This document shows positions 24,827 to 34,276 of a stretch of 64,000 nt of DNA, piece by piece (the stretch's first letter is position 1; every line of letters begins with the position of its first letter). The notes beneath the pieces were generated by a model. That model was not told where the DNA came from, made no database searches, and saw only the letters and a program-made list of their open reading frames with translations. The DNA is from Streptacidiphilus sp. P02-A3a (lineage in GTDB: Bacteria; Actinomycetota; Actinomycetes; Streptomycetales; Streptomycetaceae), in assembly GCF_014084105.1 (NCBI RefSeq), contig NZ_CP048289.1, positions 3,853,922-3,917,921 on the forward strand, in the 5' to 3' direction. Made by a program: the position numbers and the translations under genes.

Positions 24827-25337
24827 GAAGGAGATCTCCCAAATTCCGACTCGGCGGGCATGCGGTGAGGATCGGACGGATTTCATGAGAAAGACGCCGG
24901 ATGTCCGGCCGCGGCAGTTAGGGGGCTCTTCCGGGGATTCCAGCGGGGATTGTCCGGAATTGGGATGCCGGTACCTGGGCCAGAGGTGCACGAATGAGAC
25001 TTACGGCCTGCCGGCGAACGCCAGGGGCAGTCACCACCGGTGGCCCGATCGTAGCTGCGGCCCGACAGTTGGGCAAGGGTCGACCTACGGCGCACAAAGG
25101 TATACGGACAGTTCCGTCGGATATCGAGGTATCACCGCCGTAAGATTTCGGCGGCATTGCTCCGCGTAACGGATCCACGGGACGCTACCCCCGTCCGTGG
25201 AATCGATGATATGGTCCGGGCGGAGCGGCGGTCCACGCGGAGTACGGACTTGACCGCACAGCCGAAACGGAATCGTTAATTCCTGGAATTGTGCCTGCTG
25301 TCGCCCGTTTGTCGCACAGAAGGAAGGAAGTCGGTTG
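24827..25337. promoter_or_regulatory. second divergent control region
   Basis: 511 nt between divergent P450 B and ALDH B, AT-richer than the genes. A TTGACC (25250-25255) followed 18 nt later by CGTTAA is a weak promoter candidate for the long rightward operon. GGAAT-cgtta-ATTCC (25269-25283) is a palindrome overlapping that -10. No ORF in the region is convincing. Confidence 0.5.
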
Positions 25338-26777
25338 ATGGCTGATGATTTCCGTATGACGATCGATGGCGAACTGTGTTCCGCCGTCGCGGCCTTCGAC
25401 GTGGAGGACCCGGCGACCGGGGCCGTGCTGGGCAGGGCGCCGGACTGCACACCGGAACTCCTCGACCGGGCGATGTCCGCTGCGCAGCGGGCCCTGCAGA
25501 CGTGGTCCGGTGACCCGCGTCTGCGCCGGCAGGCCCTGGATGAATGCGGCGTGCGGCTGCGGGCCGCCGCCGACGAACTGGCCTGGCTGCTCACCTCCGA
25601 GCAGGGCAAGCCGCTGACCGAGGCGCGGCGCGAGGTCCTGGGCACCGCCCGCCGGTTCCGCTTGTTCGCCCGGGGCGAGTCGCCGCAGGCGGCGACCGAA
25701 CGGGTCGCCGGTTCCCTCACCGAGGCGTGGCTGCGGCCCAAGGGCGTGGTCGCGGCGATCACCGCCGCCAACTACCCGCTCTGGATCGCCCTGTGGAAGG
25801 TCGGTCCGGCCCTGACCGCCGGCAACACCGTCGTCCTGAAGCCGTCCCCGTTCACCCCGCTGGCCACGCTGAGGTTCGGGCAGATCCTGAACGAGGTGCT
25901 GCCCCCGGGCGTGCTCAACGTCGTCACCGGCGGGGCCGAACTGGGCCGGCGGATGGTGGCGCATCCGGTGCCCCGGCACATCGCGTTCACCGGCTCGGTG
26001 GAGACCGGCAGCGAGGTGGCTGGGATCGCCACGGCGGGCCTCAAGACCACGGCGCTGGAACTCGGCGGCAACGACGCCGCGATCATCCTGGACGACGCGG
26101 TGCCGGAGGAGATCACCGAGGACCTGTTCTGGGCGGCCTTCAAGAACAACGGGCAGATCTGCACGGCCGTCAAGCGCGTGTACGCGCCGGCTCGCCTCTA
26201 CGACCGGGTCGTCGAGGCGCTGGCCGCGCGGGCGAAGGCGGCGGTCGTCGGCGACGGCCGTCGGCCGGGCGTCGAACTGGGTCCGCTGAGCAACCGCGGC
26301 CAGCACGACCGGGTGGCCGCGCTGGTGCGCGACGCGCTGGAGCGTGGCGCGCGGGCCGCCGCGGGCGGCCTGCCGGACCCGGACCGCGGACTGTTCTACG
26401 AGCCGACGGTCCTGAGCGGGGTACCGGCGCACGCCCCCATCGTCAGCCAGGAACAGTTCGGCCCCGCCCTGCCGGTCCTACGGTACGACGACCTGGACGA
26501 GGCCGTCGCCGCGGCGAACGCCTCTTCGTTCCAACTGGGCGCCTCCGTCTGGTCGTCCGACCCGCAGCGGGCGGCTGGGACCGCGCGCCGACTGGCGGCC
26601 GACGCGGTGTGGGTCAACGGCCACCGCACGCACTCGGCCAAGGAGCCCGTCGGCCGGACCGCGACCGGCACGGCCGCCCCCGCCCGCCCCGGCTTCGACC
26701 TGATCCACTACCTCGATGTGCAACCCGTCCTGGACTACTCCAGTCTGGGCGTGATCCACCACGCGGAACCCGCCTGA
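25338..26777 (+). CDS. NAD(P)-dependent aldehyde dehydrogenase B
   Basis: 479 residues from ATG 25338; a TTG directly before it is also in frame. AAGGAAGG precedes. Signatures: ITAANYPLWIALWKVGPAL (Asn), ALELGGNDAAIILDDA (Glu) and NNGQICTAVKRVYAP (Cys at about 274). The C-terminus lacks the usual FGG-x-K-x-S-G motif and instead has HSAKEPVGRTATGTAAPARP, so the family's last loop is altered. It is first in the 14-gene rightward operon. It probably oxidises a pathway aldehyde, distinct from that of ALDH A. Confidence 0.93.
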   Translation: MADDFRMTIDGELCSAVAAFDVEDPATGAVLGRAPDCTPELLDRAMSAAQRALQTWSGDPRLRRQALDECGVRLRAAADELAWLLTSEQGKPLTEARREVLGTARRFRLFARGESPQAATERVAGSLTEAWLRPKGVVAAITAANYPLWIALWKVGPALTAGNTVVLKPSPFTPLATLRFGQILNEVLPPGVLNVVTGGAELGRRMVAHPVPRHIAFTGSVETGSEVAGIATAGLKTTALELGGNDAAIILDDAVPEEITEDLFWAAFKNNGQICTAVKRVYAPARLYDRVVEALAARAKAAVVGDGRRPGVELGPLSNRGQHDRVAALVRDALERGARAAAGGLPDPDRGLFYEPTVLSGVPAHAPIVSQEQFGPALPVLRYDDLDEAVAAANASSFQLGASVWSSDPQRAAGTARRLAADAVWVNGHRTHSAKEPVGRTATGTAAPARPGFDLIHYLDVQPVLDYSSLGVIHHAEPA

Positions 26778-26805
26778 GAGCGGGCGGCAGGGAGGGAGTG
26801 AGCGC

Positions 26806-27891
26806 GTGAGTGTGGCACTGGTGACGGGCGCGGCCGGTCTGGTCGGGTCCGAGACGACACTGGCACTGCTGGCGGCGGGCTGGGAGGTCATCGGCATCGA
26901 CAACGACACCCGGGCCGAGCTGTTCGGCCCGGACGCCTCCACGGCCCCGGTCCGGCGCATGCTGGCGGGCCTGGCGCACTACCGGCACCTGGACGCGGAC
27001 ATCTGCGACCGAGCCGCGGTGGACGGCGTCTTCCGCGCGCATGCCAAAGCGATCGAACTGGTGGTGCACGCCGCGGCCCAGCCCTCGCACGACTGGTCCG
27101 CCCAAGATCCGCGCCGCGACTTCGAGATCAACGCCCTCGGCACACTGAACCTGCTGGAAGCGGTCCGCGAACACAGCCCCGACGCCGTCTTCGTGATGCT
27201 CTCGACCAACAAGGTCTACGGCGACCGCCCCAACAGCCTGCCGCTGCAGGAACTGCCCACACGCTGGGAACTGGCCGCCGACCACCGGTTCCACACCGGC
27301 ATCACCGAGGAGATGTCCATCGACCGGACCACCCACAGCCCGTTCGGCGCGAGCAAGGTCGCCGCCGACGTGCTGACCCAGGAGTACGGCCGCTACTTCG
27401 GGCTGCGCACCGTGGTGTTCCGTTGTGGCTGCATCACCGGTGCCAGGCACGCTGGGGCCCGGCTGCACGGCTTCCTGTCCTACCTGATGCGCTGCGCGGC
27501 CACCGGCGACCCCTACACGGTGTACGGCTACCAGGGCAAGCAGGTCCGCGACAACATCGACGCCCGCGACCTCGCGCGCGCGATCCAGGCGGTGGCCGCC
27601 GCACCGGTGCCGGGAGCCGTCTACAACATGGGCGGCGGACGGGACAGCAATTGCTCCCTGCTCGAAGCCCGCCTGGAGTGCGAGGAGATCAGCGGCCGAC
27701 CGATGAACTGGACCTACGACGCTCGGGCACGGACCGGCGACCACATCTGGTGGATCTCCGGCGACCAGCGGTTCAAGGCGGACTACCCCCACTGGGCGCT
27801 CCGGCACGGCTGGCGGTCGGTGCTCCGCGAGATCCACGACGCCAACCTCACCCAGTGGCGGGCCGCGGCCCCGACGGCGGGGACCGGATGA
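26806..27891 (+). CDS. CDP-paratose 2-epimerase-like SDR
   Basis: 361 residues from GTG 26806 with GGGAGGGAG upstream. NAD fold VALVTGAAGLVGSETTLALL, then AAAQPSHDWSAQDPRRDFEI, LSTNKVYGDRPN and SPFGASKVAADVLTQEYGRYF. The AAQPSHD and FGxSK motifs (Phe at the usual Tyr position) are characteristic of the CDP-paratose/tyvelose epimerase branch of extended SDRs. It would epimerise or otherwise modify a nucleotide sugar for the adjoining glycosyltransferases. The stop overlaps the next ATG. Confidence 0.85.
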   Translation: MSVALVTGAAGLVGSETTLALLAAGWEVIGIDNDTRAELFGPDASTAPVRRMLAGLAHYRHLDADICDRAAVDGVFRAHAKAIELVVHAAAQPSHDWSAQDPRRDFEINALGTLNLLEAVREHSPDAVFVMLSTNKVYGDRPNSLPLQELPTRWELAADHRFHTGITEEMSIDRTTHSPFGASKVAADVLTQEYGRYFGLRTVVFRCGCITGARHAGARLHGFLSYLMRCAATGDPYTVYGYQGKQVRDNIDARDLARAIQAVAAAPVPGAVYNMGGGRDSNCSLLEARLECEEISGRPMNWTYDARARTGDHIWWISGDQRFKADYPHWALRHGWRSVLREIHDANLTQWRAAAPTAGTG

Positions 27892-28805
27892 CCGCCACGG
27901 CCCGGCACCCCGGGCTGTCGGTCGTGCTGACCTCCCGCGACGATCCGTGGCTGTTCCGCGCGCTGCGGGCGGTCCAGCAGACCCGGCCGGGCGGGGAACC
28001 GCTGGAGACGGTCGTCGTCCTGCACCGTAGCCGCCCCGACTACACCCGGCGGGTGCTCGCCGCCGCCGACGCCTTCGGACGGCCGATCACCGTCTGCGCC
28101 CTGGACGACGACCCGACCATCTCCGGCGCCCGCAACTGCGGCGCCGGGCAGGCCGCGCACCGCACTCTGCTGTTCCTGGACAGCGACTGCGAACTGGCCC
28201 CCGACGCACTGCGGGGCCTGGCGCGCTGGTCGGGCGCCGTCGCCAACGGCCGGGTGGTGTTCCGGCCGGGCGGCTCCGCCTTCAGCCGGAACAACTGCCT
28301 GCTCCGGGAGATCGGCTACCAGGGCCTGCGGGGCCGGATGCCCTACATGCCGAACCTGCTGATCGACCGCGACGTCTTCGACCGGGTCGGCGGATTCCGC
28401 CCGGACCTGTCCTGCGGCGAGGACTTCGAACTGGGCGACCGGCTGGTCCGCGCCGGCGCCGCCCCCGAATACCTGCCCGGCCTGACCGTGACCCACCTCG
28501 ACGACCAGCACTGGACCAAGACGCTCCGCAACTGGTTCCGCAACGGCCGCGGCGGCGGCACCCGGCGCCTGCTGGCACCGCCCGCGGAACGCCGCTCGCG
28601 GCGGCCGCTGTTCCTGGTGGTCCCGCAGGAATGGTCGCGCCACGGACCGCAGTACGCCGCGGTGTCCTTGCTGGGTTCCCTGGTGCTCGCACTGGGCTAC
28701 CTGGCCGGCCGGGCGCGGCCGGCCCTGCGCCCGGTGCCGCCACTGGCGGCGTACCCGCCGGCGCCCGCGTGGGTCAGGCGCCTCAGCCGAGAGGGGACCC
28801 AATGA
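27888..28805 (+). CDS. family 2 glycosyltransferase
   Basis: 305 residues from ATG 27888 (ATGA overlap with the epimerase). GT-A features: LSVVLTSRDDPWLFRALRAV, ISGARNCGAGQAAHRTLLFL, the DxD-type LDSDCELAPDAL, and GGFRPDLSCGEDFELGDRL, where the ED pair is the expected base. A C-terminal hydrophobic stretch VSLLGSLVLALGYLAG may attach it to the membrane, suiting a lipid or prenyl acceptor. It transfers a sugar from a nucleotide donor. Confidence 0.85.
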   Translation: MTATARHPGLSVVLTSRDDPWLFRALRAVQQTRPGGEPLETVVVLHRSRPDYTRRVLAAADAFGRPITVCALDDDPTISGARNCGAGQAAHRTLLFLDSDCELAPDALRGLARWSGAVANGRVVFRPGGSAFSRNNCLLREIGYQGLRGRMPYMPNLLIDRDVFDRVGGFRPDLSCGEDFELGDRLVRAGAAPEYLPGLTVTHLDDQHWTKTLRNWFRNGRGGGTRRLLAPPAERRSRRPLFLVVPQEWSRHGPQYAAVSLLGSLVLALGYLAGRARPALRPVPPLAAYPPAPAWVRRLSREGTQ

Positions 28806-29923
28806 GGATCATGCTGGTCGACCTGTGGGCGGGCGGCCACAACGCCCGGTACTTCGACCGCTTCGCCATGGCCCTGTCCGACCACGAGGTGATCGCCGTG
28901 GCCCCGCAGAGCGTCACGGACCAGCGCACCGTCCCCGTGGCGGCCTCGGTGTCGGTGCCGCTGGCGCGTTCCGCACCGGCGTACGGACGGCCCGAGGAGA
29001 GCTGGGACGCCTCGATCCGCAGCGAGATCGCGCTCATCGGACAGGTGGCCGCCGAACACCGACCGGACCTGATCGTCCACCTGTTCGCCGACCACCTGGT
29101 GCCCTACGGCGCCGAACTCGCGGCCATCGCCGACACCGCGCTCCTGGTGCTGTTCCCCTCGGGCCACTACCCGGACGCCTTCGGTTCGGAACTGACCGCG
29201 CCGGAGGCGGAGCGGGGCCGACGACTGACCGCAGACATCGCCGCGTTCAGGGCTGCCCCGGGCGCGGTGTGCGTGTTCACCCTGGACCCGGTGGCGGCCG
29301 ACGCATTGCATGACACCTCCGGAGCGCCCGCACTGTGGCTGCCCGAACCGTGGATCGCCGCCGCCGCGCCGACCGGCCTGCCACCCGGAGACAACCTGCT
29401 GTTCTACGGCGCGCTGGCGCACCGCAAGGGCTTCGACCGGCTCGCCGACGCCCTGCTGCACAAGCGCGGCCACCCCCCGCTGGTCGTCGCCGGCTGGGTC
29501 GAGCAGCACGGATACCAGGCCGAACTGGCCGAGCGGATCGAACAACTCGGCGCCGCGGGCGTACCGGTGGACCTGCGGCTGGGCCGCCTGGACGAGCAGG
29601 GCTGCCTGGACCTGCTGGCCCGCAGCGCCGTGACCGTGCTGCCCTACCCGCGCCACTTCGGGATGTCCCGGGTACTGCTGGAGTCTGCGCACACCGGTAC
29701 CCCGGTGGTCGTCAACTCCTTCGGTCTGCTTGGGCACCTCGTCCGGACCCGGGGGCTGGGCGTGGCAACCGAGGTGACCGACCCCTCCCGGCTCGCCGAC
29801 GCCCTGACCGAGGCAGCGGCGCTGGCCGGCGACCAGGACTTCGCCCAACGCTGCGCGCGGTTCTCCGCCGACCACGCGCAGGACCGGTTCGTGGCCCGCC
29901 TGCGCAGCGGACTGGGACTGTGA
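28802..29923 (+). CDS. GT-B glycosyltransferase (family 4-like)
   Basis: 373 residues from ATG 28802, again an ATGA overlap. The N-terminal Rossmann start is MRIMLVDLWAGGHNARYFDR, with a glycine-rich acceptor loop. The C-terminal donor domain has LLFYGALAHRKGFDRLADAL, RLGRLDEQGCLDLLARSAV and the PYPRHFGMSRVLLESAHTG stretch, whose E(x)7E-like end fits family 4. No membrane segment. It acts with the GT2 upstream and a third glycosyltransferase at 37293. Confidence 0.8.
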   Translation: MRIMLVDLWAGGHNARYFDRFAMALSDHEVIAVAPQSVTDQRTVPVAASVSVPLARSAPAYGRPEESWDASIRSEIALIGQVAAEHRPDLIVHLFADHLVPYGAELAAIADTALLVLFPSGHYPDAFGSELTAPEAERGRRLTADIAAFRAAPGAVCVFTLDPVAADALHDTSGAPALWLPEPWIAAAAPTGLPPGDNLLFYGALAHRKGFDRLADALLHKRGHPPLVVAGWVEQHGYQAELAERIEQLGAAGVPVDLRLGRLDEQGCLDLLARSAVTVLPYPRHFGMSRVLLESAHTGTPVVVNSFGLLGHLVRTRGLGVATEVTDPSRLADALTEAAALAGDQDFAQRCARFSADHAQDRFVARLRSGLGL

Positions 29924-29999
29924 CCCCGCAGCCGGCGGACCCCACCGGTGACCCGCGTACGACCGTGCTGGACCATGACCCGAAAGGCAGCGCACAGCC

Positions 30000-30296
30000 A
30001 TGACCATCGACGACGCCGGCACCGGGCCCCACCCCTGGGACGACCGCTTCGAGCAGGTGCTGCGCCCGCACCTGCCCGCGGCCGGGCCCGGCCAGGCGCT
30101 GCACGACGCCGACGAGCTCAGGGATCTGGGGCTGGACTCCATGGAGACCATCCAACTGCTGCTGGACCTGGAGTCCCGCTTCGAGGTGACCTTCCCGGAC
30201 GAACTGCTCACGGCCGAGACCTTCGCCACCGTGGGCGGGTTATGGACCGCCGTCTCGGACCTCCTCGACGAGGTACCGGCCGAGGGCAGGCCGTGA
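30000..30296 (+). CDS. acyl carrier protein
   Basis: 98 residues from ATG 30000. The phosphopantetheine site is DLGLDSMETIQLLLDLE (Ser47), followed by the helix-III region FPDELLTAETFATVGGLW. It should carry an amino-acyl or acyl thioester loaded by the downstream ligase, the role of BtrI in butirosin biosynthesis. Codon 81 is TTA (30240-30242), so translation should need the bldA tRNA. Its stop overlaps the ligase start as GTGA. Confidence 0.95.
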   Translation: MTIDDAGTGPHPWDDRFEQVLRPHLPAAGPGQALHDADELRDLGLDSMETIQLLLDLESRFEVTFPDELLTAETFATVGGLWTAVSDLLDEVPAEGRP

Positions 30297-31858
30297 CCGG
30301 CGCGGCGCCCGACGGCCGCCCGCACCGGGCGCTGCACGACCTGCTCGACACCATCGCCCACGCCGCCCCCGACCGCCCCGCCGTCCGGGACCGGAACCAC
30401 CACTGGAGCTACCGCGAACTGACCCTTCACAGCTACCGACTGGCACACTGGCTGCTGGCCCGGGGCGTGGCCCGGGGCGACCGCGTGCTGGTCCGGCACC
30501 CGAACGACGCCCGCCTGGTGGCCCTGGTCTACGCGGTCAGCAGAGTCGGCGCCGTGCTGGTGCCCGTCAACCACCAGACCCCCCGCCATCCGTACGGTCT
30601 GGTCCTGCGCGACGCCGCCCCGGTCCTGGCCGTCACGGCCACGGCCGAGCAGTCACCGGACCGCGGCGGGCCCGGCGCGACCACGAGCGTCACCCTGGCC
30701 CAGGCCTGGGCCGAGGCCGCCCTGCTTCCGGACACCCAACCGCCCCCGGGCCCGGCCGGACCCCAGGACCTGGCGGTGCTCTTCTACACCTCGGGGACCA
30801 CGGCCGCACCCAAGGGCGTGATGTGCCCGCACCAGCAGATCCTCTTCGCCGCCGCGGCGATAGCCGATCGGCTCGGCTACCGGGCCGAGGACCGGGTGTA
30901 CTGCTGGTCGCCGTTCTCCTTCGACTACGGCCTCTACCAGGTATTCCTGGCGGCGCTCGGCGGCAGCCAACTGCTGTTGGCCCCACCGGGCGAGGACCCC
31001 GGCGTACTGCGACGCGTCCGCGAGTGGGGCGCCACCGTGCTGCCGCTGGTGCCCTCCATGGCGGTCGCACTGATCGCGCTGGCGGCCCGCGACCGGCGCG
31101 CGACCAGGCTGCGCCTGTTCACCAGCACCGGCGCCGCGCTCGCCCCGGCCACGCTGAGGGCCCTGCGCGAGAACTTCCCCGGCGCCCGGATCCAGCTCAT
31201 GTTCGGGATCACCGAGTGCAAGCGGGTCTCGGTCCTGGAACCCGACGGCGACCTGCGCCACCCGGGCTCGGCGGGCCGACCGCTGGACGGTACCAGGGTC
31301 GAGGTCCTCGGACCCGCCGCACAGGTCCTGCCGCCGGGCGAGGTCGGCGAGTTCGTCGTCAGCGGCCCGCATCTCGCACGCGGCTACTGGCGGGCCCCGG
31401 ACCTGACCGCCGACAGGTTCCGCCCCGACCCGGCGACCGGCGAGGTGCGCCTGTTCACCGGCGACTTCGGCCACCTTGACGCGGACGGCCACCTGCACGT
31501 CCAGGGCCGCCGCGACGAGGTCTTCAAATCACGCGGAGTACGGACCAGCGCCGCCGAGATCGAGGCGGCCGCCCTGGACGTGCCCGGGGTGCGGGCCGCG
31601 GCTGTCATCCCCCCGGACGGACACCGGGGCAGCACCCTGGTCGTGGTCGCGGCGACCCCGGCCGCCCGGCTGCTGCGCGAACTGCGCGAGCGGCTCGAAC
31701 CGGCCAAGGTCCCGGCGGCCTGCCATCTGGTCCCGGAACTGCCGCTGACCGCCAACGGCAAGGTGGACCGCCCGCGCCTGGCCGCCCTGATCGCCACCGC
31801 CGACGCCCCGGCGTCAGCGCCGACAGAACGGACACGCAGTGCCGCCGATCCACGCTGA
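30293..31858 (+). CDS. AMP-forming acyl/amino-acyl-ACP ligase
   Basis: 521 residues from GTG 30293. ANL-superfamily motifs: LFYTSGTTAAPKGVMCPH (P-loop, A3), IQLMFGITECKRVSVL (A5), LFTGDFGHLDADGHLHVQGR (A7/A8 hinge) and the catalytic Lys in ELPLTANGKVDRPRL. It activates a carboxylate with ATP and passes it to the ACP encoded just upstream. In butirosin this step is done by an ATP-grasp ligase (BtrJ), so the chemistry is parallel but the enzyme family differs. Specificity cannot be read by eye. Its last 20 nt overlap the decarboxylase gene. Confidence 0.92.
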   Translation: MTGAAPDGRPHRALHDLLDTIAHAAPDRPAVRDRNHHWSYRELTLHSYRLAHWLLARGVARGDRVLVRHPNDARLVALVYAVSRVGAVLVPVNHQTPRHPYGLVLRDAAPVLAVTATAEQSPDRGGPGATTSVTLAQAWAEAALLPDTQPPPGPAGPQDLAVLFYTSGTTAAPKGVMCPHQQILFAAAAIADRLGYRAEDRVYCWSPFSFDYGLYQVFLAALGGSQLLLAPPGEDPGVLRRVREWGATVLPLVPSMAVALIALAARDRRATRLRLFTSTGAALAPATLRALRENFPGARIQLMFGITECKRVSVLEPDGDLRHPGSAGRPLDGTRVEVLGPAAQVLPPGEVGEFVVSGPHLARGYWRAPDLTADRFRPDPATGEVRLFTGDFGHLDADGHLHVQGRRDEVFKSRGVRTSAAEIEAAALDVPGVRAAAVIPPDGHRGSTLVVVAATPAARLLRELRERLEPAKVPAACHLVPELPLTANGKVDRPRLAALIATADAPASAPTERTRSAADPR

Positions 31859-33095
31859 CCTGGTCCGCACCTACGGCACCCCCCAGTACGTCTACCGGCT
31901 CGACCGCTTCCGGGCAGCGGCCGGGACCCTGCGCGGCGCGCTGCCGCCCGACACGCGGCTGTACTACTCGCTCAAGGCCAATCCCCACCCCGGGCTGGCC
32001 GCCGCATTGCCCGACCTGGGACTGCACGCCGAGATCAGCTCACAGGGCGAACTCGACACGCTGCGGCAGGCCGGAACCGACCCCGCGGACAGCCTGTACA
32101 CCGGCCCCGCGAAGACCAGCGACGAACTGCTGACCGCGATCCGCGCAGGAGTACGGCTGTTCTCCGTCGAGTCACCGCGCGACCTCGCCCGGCTGACCGC
32201 CGCCGCCCGGCTCCACGGCACCACCGTCGACTACCTGGTACGGCTCAACGCCCAGGGCAACGCGGCCGGTAGCGGCCTGCGCATGACCGGCCGCGGCGCC
32301 TCCCAGTTCGGCATTGACGCCGAGACCGTGAAGGCAGGGGACCCGCTGTTCACCCGGACCGACGCGGCCAGACCCGTCGGAGTACACCTGTTCCCCGCCA
32401 CCAACGTGCCCGACCAGGCCGCACTGATCCGGGAGTTCGACCTCAGCATCCGCACCGCCGCCGCGGTGCTGCGCACCACGGGCCTGACACCGCGCCTGGT
32501 CGACATCGGCGGCGGCTTCCCCGCCCCGTTCGCCCGCCCCGGGCCACCGCCCACCTGGCCCGCACTGCGCCAGGCGCTGGAACGCAGCCTCGACGCGCAC
32601 CTGCCGGGCTGGCGCGCGGGCGCACCGCAGATAGCGTTCGAATCGGGACGCCGCCTGGCAGCCGACTGCGGGACGCTGCTGACGACGGTCCTCGACGTCA
32701 AGGACAGCCGGGGAACCCGCTACCTGGTCCTGGACGCGGGGATCAACGTCCTGGGCGGGATGAGCGGACTGGGCCGCGTCCTGTCCACCGGGATCCAACC
32801 GCGGCCCACCGGCCACGGCACCGGGACCGCACCGGCCACCCTGGTGGGCCCGCTGTGCAGCCCGCTGGACGTACTCGGACGCAAGGTGGACATCGAAGCG
32901 GTCGAACCCGGCACGGTCCTGGAGATCCCCAACGTCGGCGCCTACGGCCTCAGCGCCAGCCTGGTCGGATTCCTGAGCCGGCCGATGCCCGCCGAAGTCC
33001 TCCTCGACACGGACACCGTGATCGAGGCACGTCGACTCGAACTCACCGCCGCCCGGCTCGCCCGACCCGCGGCAGCGGAGGACAGCCGTGACTGA
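31839..33095 (+). CDS. PLP-dependent decarboxylase, BtrK/DAP-decarboxylase-like
   Basis: 418 residues from GTG 31839. A fold-type III barrel is indicated by YYSLKANPHPGLAAALPDLG (Lys46 forms the PLP aldimine), LVDIGGGFPAPF (phosphate-binding Gly loop), FESGRRLAADCGTLLTTV and GPLCSPLDVLGR (Cys/Asp substrate pair). The C-terminus PNVGAYGLSASLVGFLSR completes the family signature. Its position directly after an ACP and ligase is that of BtrK, which decarboxylates a glutamyl-ACP. A carrier-bound amino acid is therefore the inferred substrate, rather than free diaminopimelate. Confidence 0.9.
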   Translation: MPPIHADLVRTYGTPQYVYRLDRFRAAAGTLRGALPPDTRLYYSLKANPHPGLAAALPDLGLHAEISSQGELDTLRQAGTDPADSLYTGPAKTSDELLTAIRAGVRLFSVESPRDLARLTAAARLHGTTVDYLVRLNAQGNAAGSGLRMTGRGASQFGIDAETVKAGDPLFTRTDAARPVGVHLFPATNVPDQAALIREFDLSIRTAAAVLRTTGLTPRLVDIGGGFPAPFARPGPPPTWPALRQALERSLDAHLPGWRAGAPQIAFESGRRLAADCGTLLTTVLDVKDSRGTRYLVLDAGINVLGGMSGLGRVLSTGIQPRPTGHGTGTAPATLVGPLCSPLDVLGRKVDIEAVEPGTVLEIPNVGAYGLSASLVGFLSRPMPAEVLLDTDTVIEARRLELTAARLARPAAAEDSRD

Positions 33096-34251
33096 GGACC
33101 ACCGCGCCGCCGCCGCCGCTGCCGCCGCCGAACTGCGCCTGCACGCCGCCGAAGCCGACGAGAAAGCCCAGTTCCCGCTCGAAAGCTTGAGGGCGATCCG
33201 CGCCACCGGTCTCCTGGGCCTGCTGGTGCCGCCGCAGTACGGCGGCAGCGGAGCAGACCTGGACGCCTTCGTGGACGTGGCGGGCACCCTCGGCGGCGCC
33301 TGCCTGTCCACCGCACTGGCCTGGGTGATGCACTGTCAGCAAGTCGACGCCATCGCCCGCTTCGGCAGTCAGGCGCTCAAACGCGACGTACTGCCGCGTG
33401 TCGCCCGCGGCGAGCTGTACATCGCCTCCGTCACCACCGAACACGGCAAAGGCGGCCACCTCCTGACCGCCCAGGCCCCACTCACCCCGGCCGCGGACCG
33501 CCTGCGGATCGAGCGCGACGCCCCCGTGGTGACCGGCGCCACCGCCGCCGACGGCTTCCTGATCACCATGCGGGCCGCCCCCACCCTGCCCGCCCACGCG
33601 GTCTCCCTGGTGTACGCCGACCGGGCGGACCTGGTGATCACCGAGACCGGGCAGTGGGACACCCTGGGCATGCGCGGGACCGACAGCCGCGGCGTCCGTA
33701 TCACCGGCGACGTACCCGTGGGAAACCTCGTCGGGGAACCCGGCGGCTTCCGCGCCGTGGCGATCGAAGCCATGATCCCCACCGCCCACCTCGGCTGGTC
33801 CGCCTGCTGGCTCGGCGCCGCACGGGCCGCGCTCGGCGCACTGGTCGACGAACTGCGCGGCCCCGGCCCACGCTGGGCGGACACCGGCTCCGACCTGGTA
33901 CGCGAACGCCTCGCACGGATACGCGTCGACCTCGAACTGACCAGCGGCTACCTGCACCGCGTCCAACAGGAGGTCAGCGAGGCACGCGAGCAGGGCCGCT
34001 CACTGGCGGCACCCGCCACCCAGATCCACCTCAACACCCTCAAGGTCGCCGCGGCGGAACTCACCTTCCGGGCCGCCGACCGGATGCTCGCCTTCGCCGG
34101 CCTCGCCCGCGGCTACTCCCGCAACTCCGCACTGCCACTGGAACGCGTGTTCCGCGACCTGCGCGCGGCCAGCCTCACCTACGCCGACGACCGGCTGCTC
34201 ACCGCGACCGGTTCCCTGCTCCTGCTGGACCGCCCAGTGACGCTGGGATGA
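33088..34251 (+). CDS. acyl-CoA dehydrogenase-like flavoprotein
   Basis: 387 residues from GTG 33088 (8-nt overlap). The ACAD fold is indicated by LLGLLVPPQYGGSGADLDAF, LGMRGTDSRGVRITGDVPVG and the C-terminal ADRMLAFAGLARGYSRNSAL with ERVFRDLRAASLTYADDRLL. The N-terminal acceptor-loop Glu of true dehydrogenases is not obvious. It may desaturate the ACP-bound acyl chain or be one of the ACAD-fold monooxygenases. It lies between the decarboxylase and the luciferase-like enzyme, so its substrate is probably the same carrier-bound acyl group. Confidence 0.85.
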   Translation: MTEDHRAAAAAAAAELRLHAAEADEKAQFPLESLRAIRATGLLGLLVPPQYGGSGADLDAFVDVAGTLGGACLSTALAWVMHCQQVDAIARFGSQALKRDVLPRVARGELYIASVTTEHGKGGHLLTAQAPLTPAADRLRIERDAPVVTGATAADGFLITMRAAPTLPAHAVSLVYADRADLVITETGQWDTLGMRGTDSRGVRITGDVPVGNLVGEPGGFRAVAIEAMIPTAHLGWSACWLGAARAALGALVDELRGPGPRWADTGSDLVRERLARIRVDLELTSGYLHRVQQEVSEAREQGRSLAAPATQIHLNTLKVAAAELTFRAADRMLAFAGLARGYSRNSALPLERVFRDLRAASLTYADDRLLTATGSLLLLDRPVTLG

Positions 34252-34276
34252 AGGACCACCGCCCCGGGCCCAGGGA

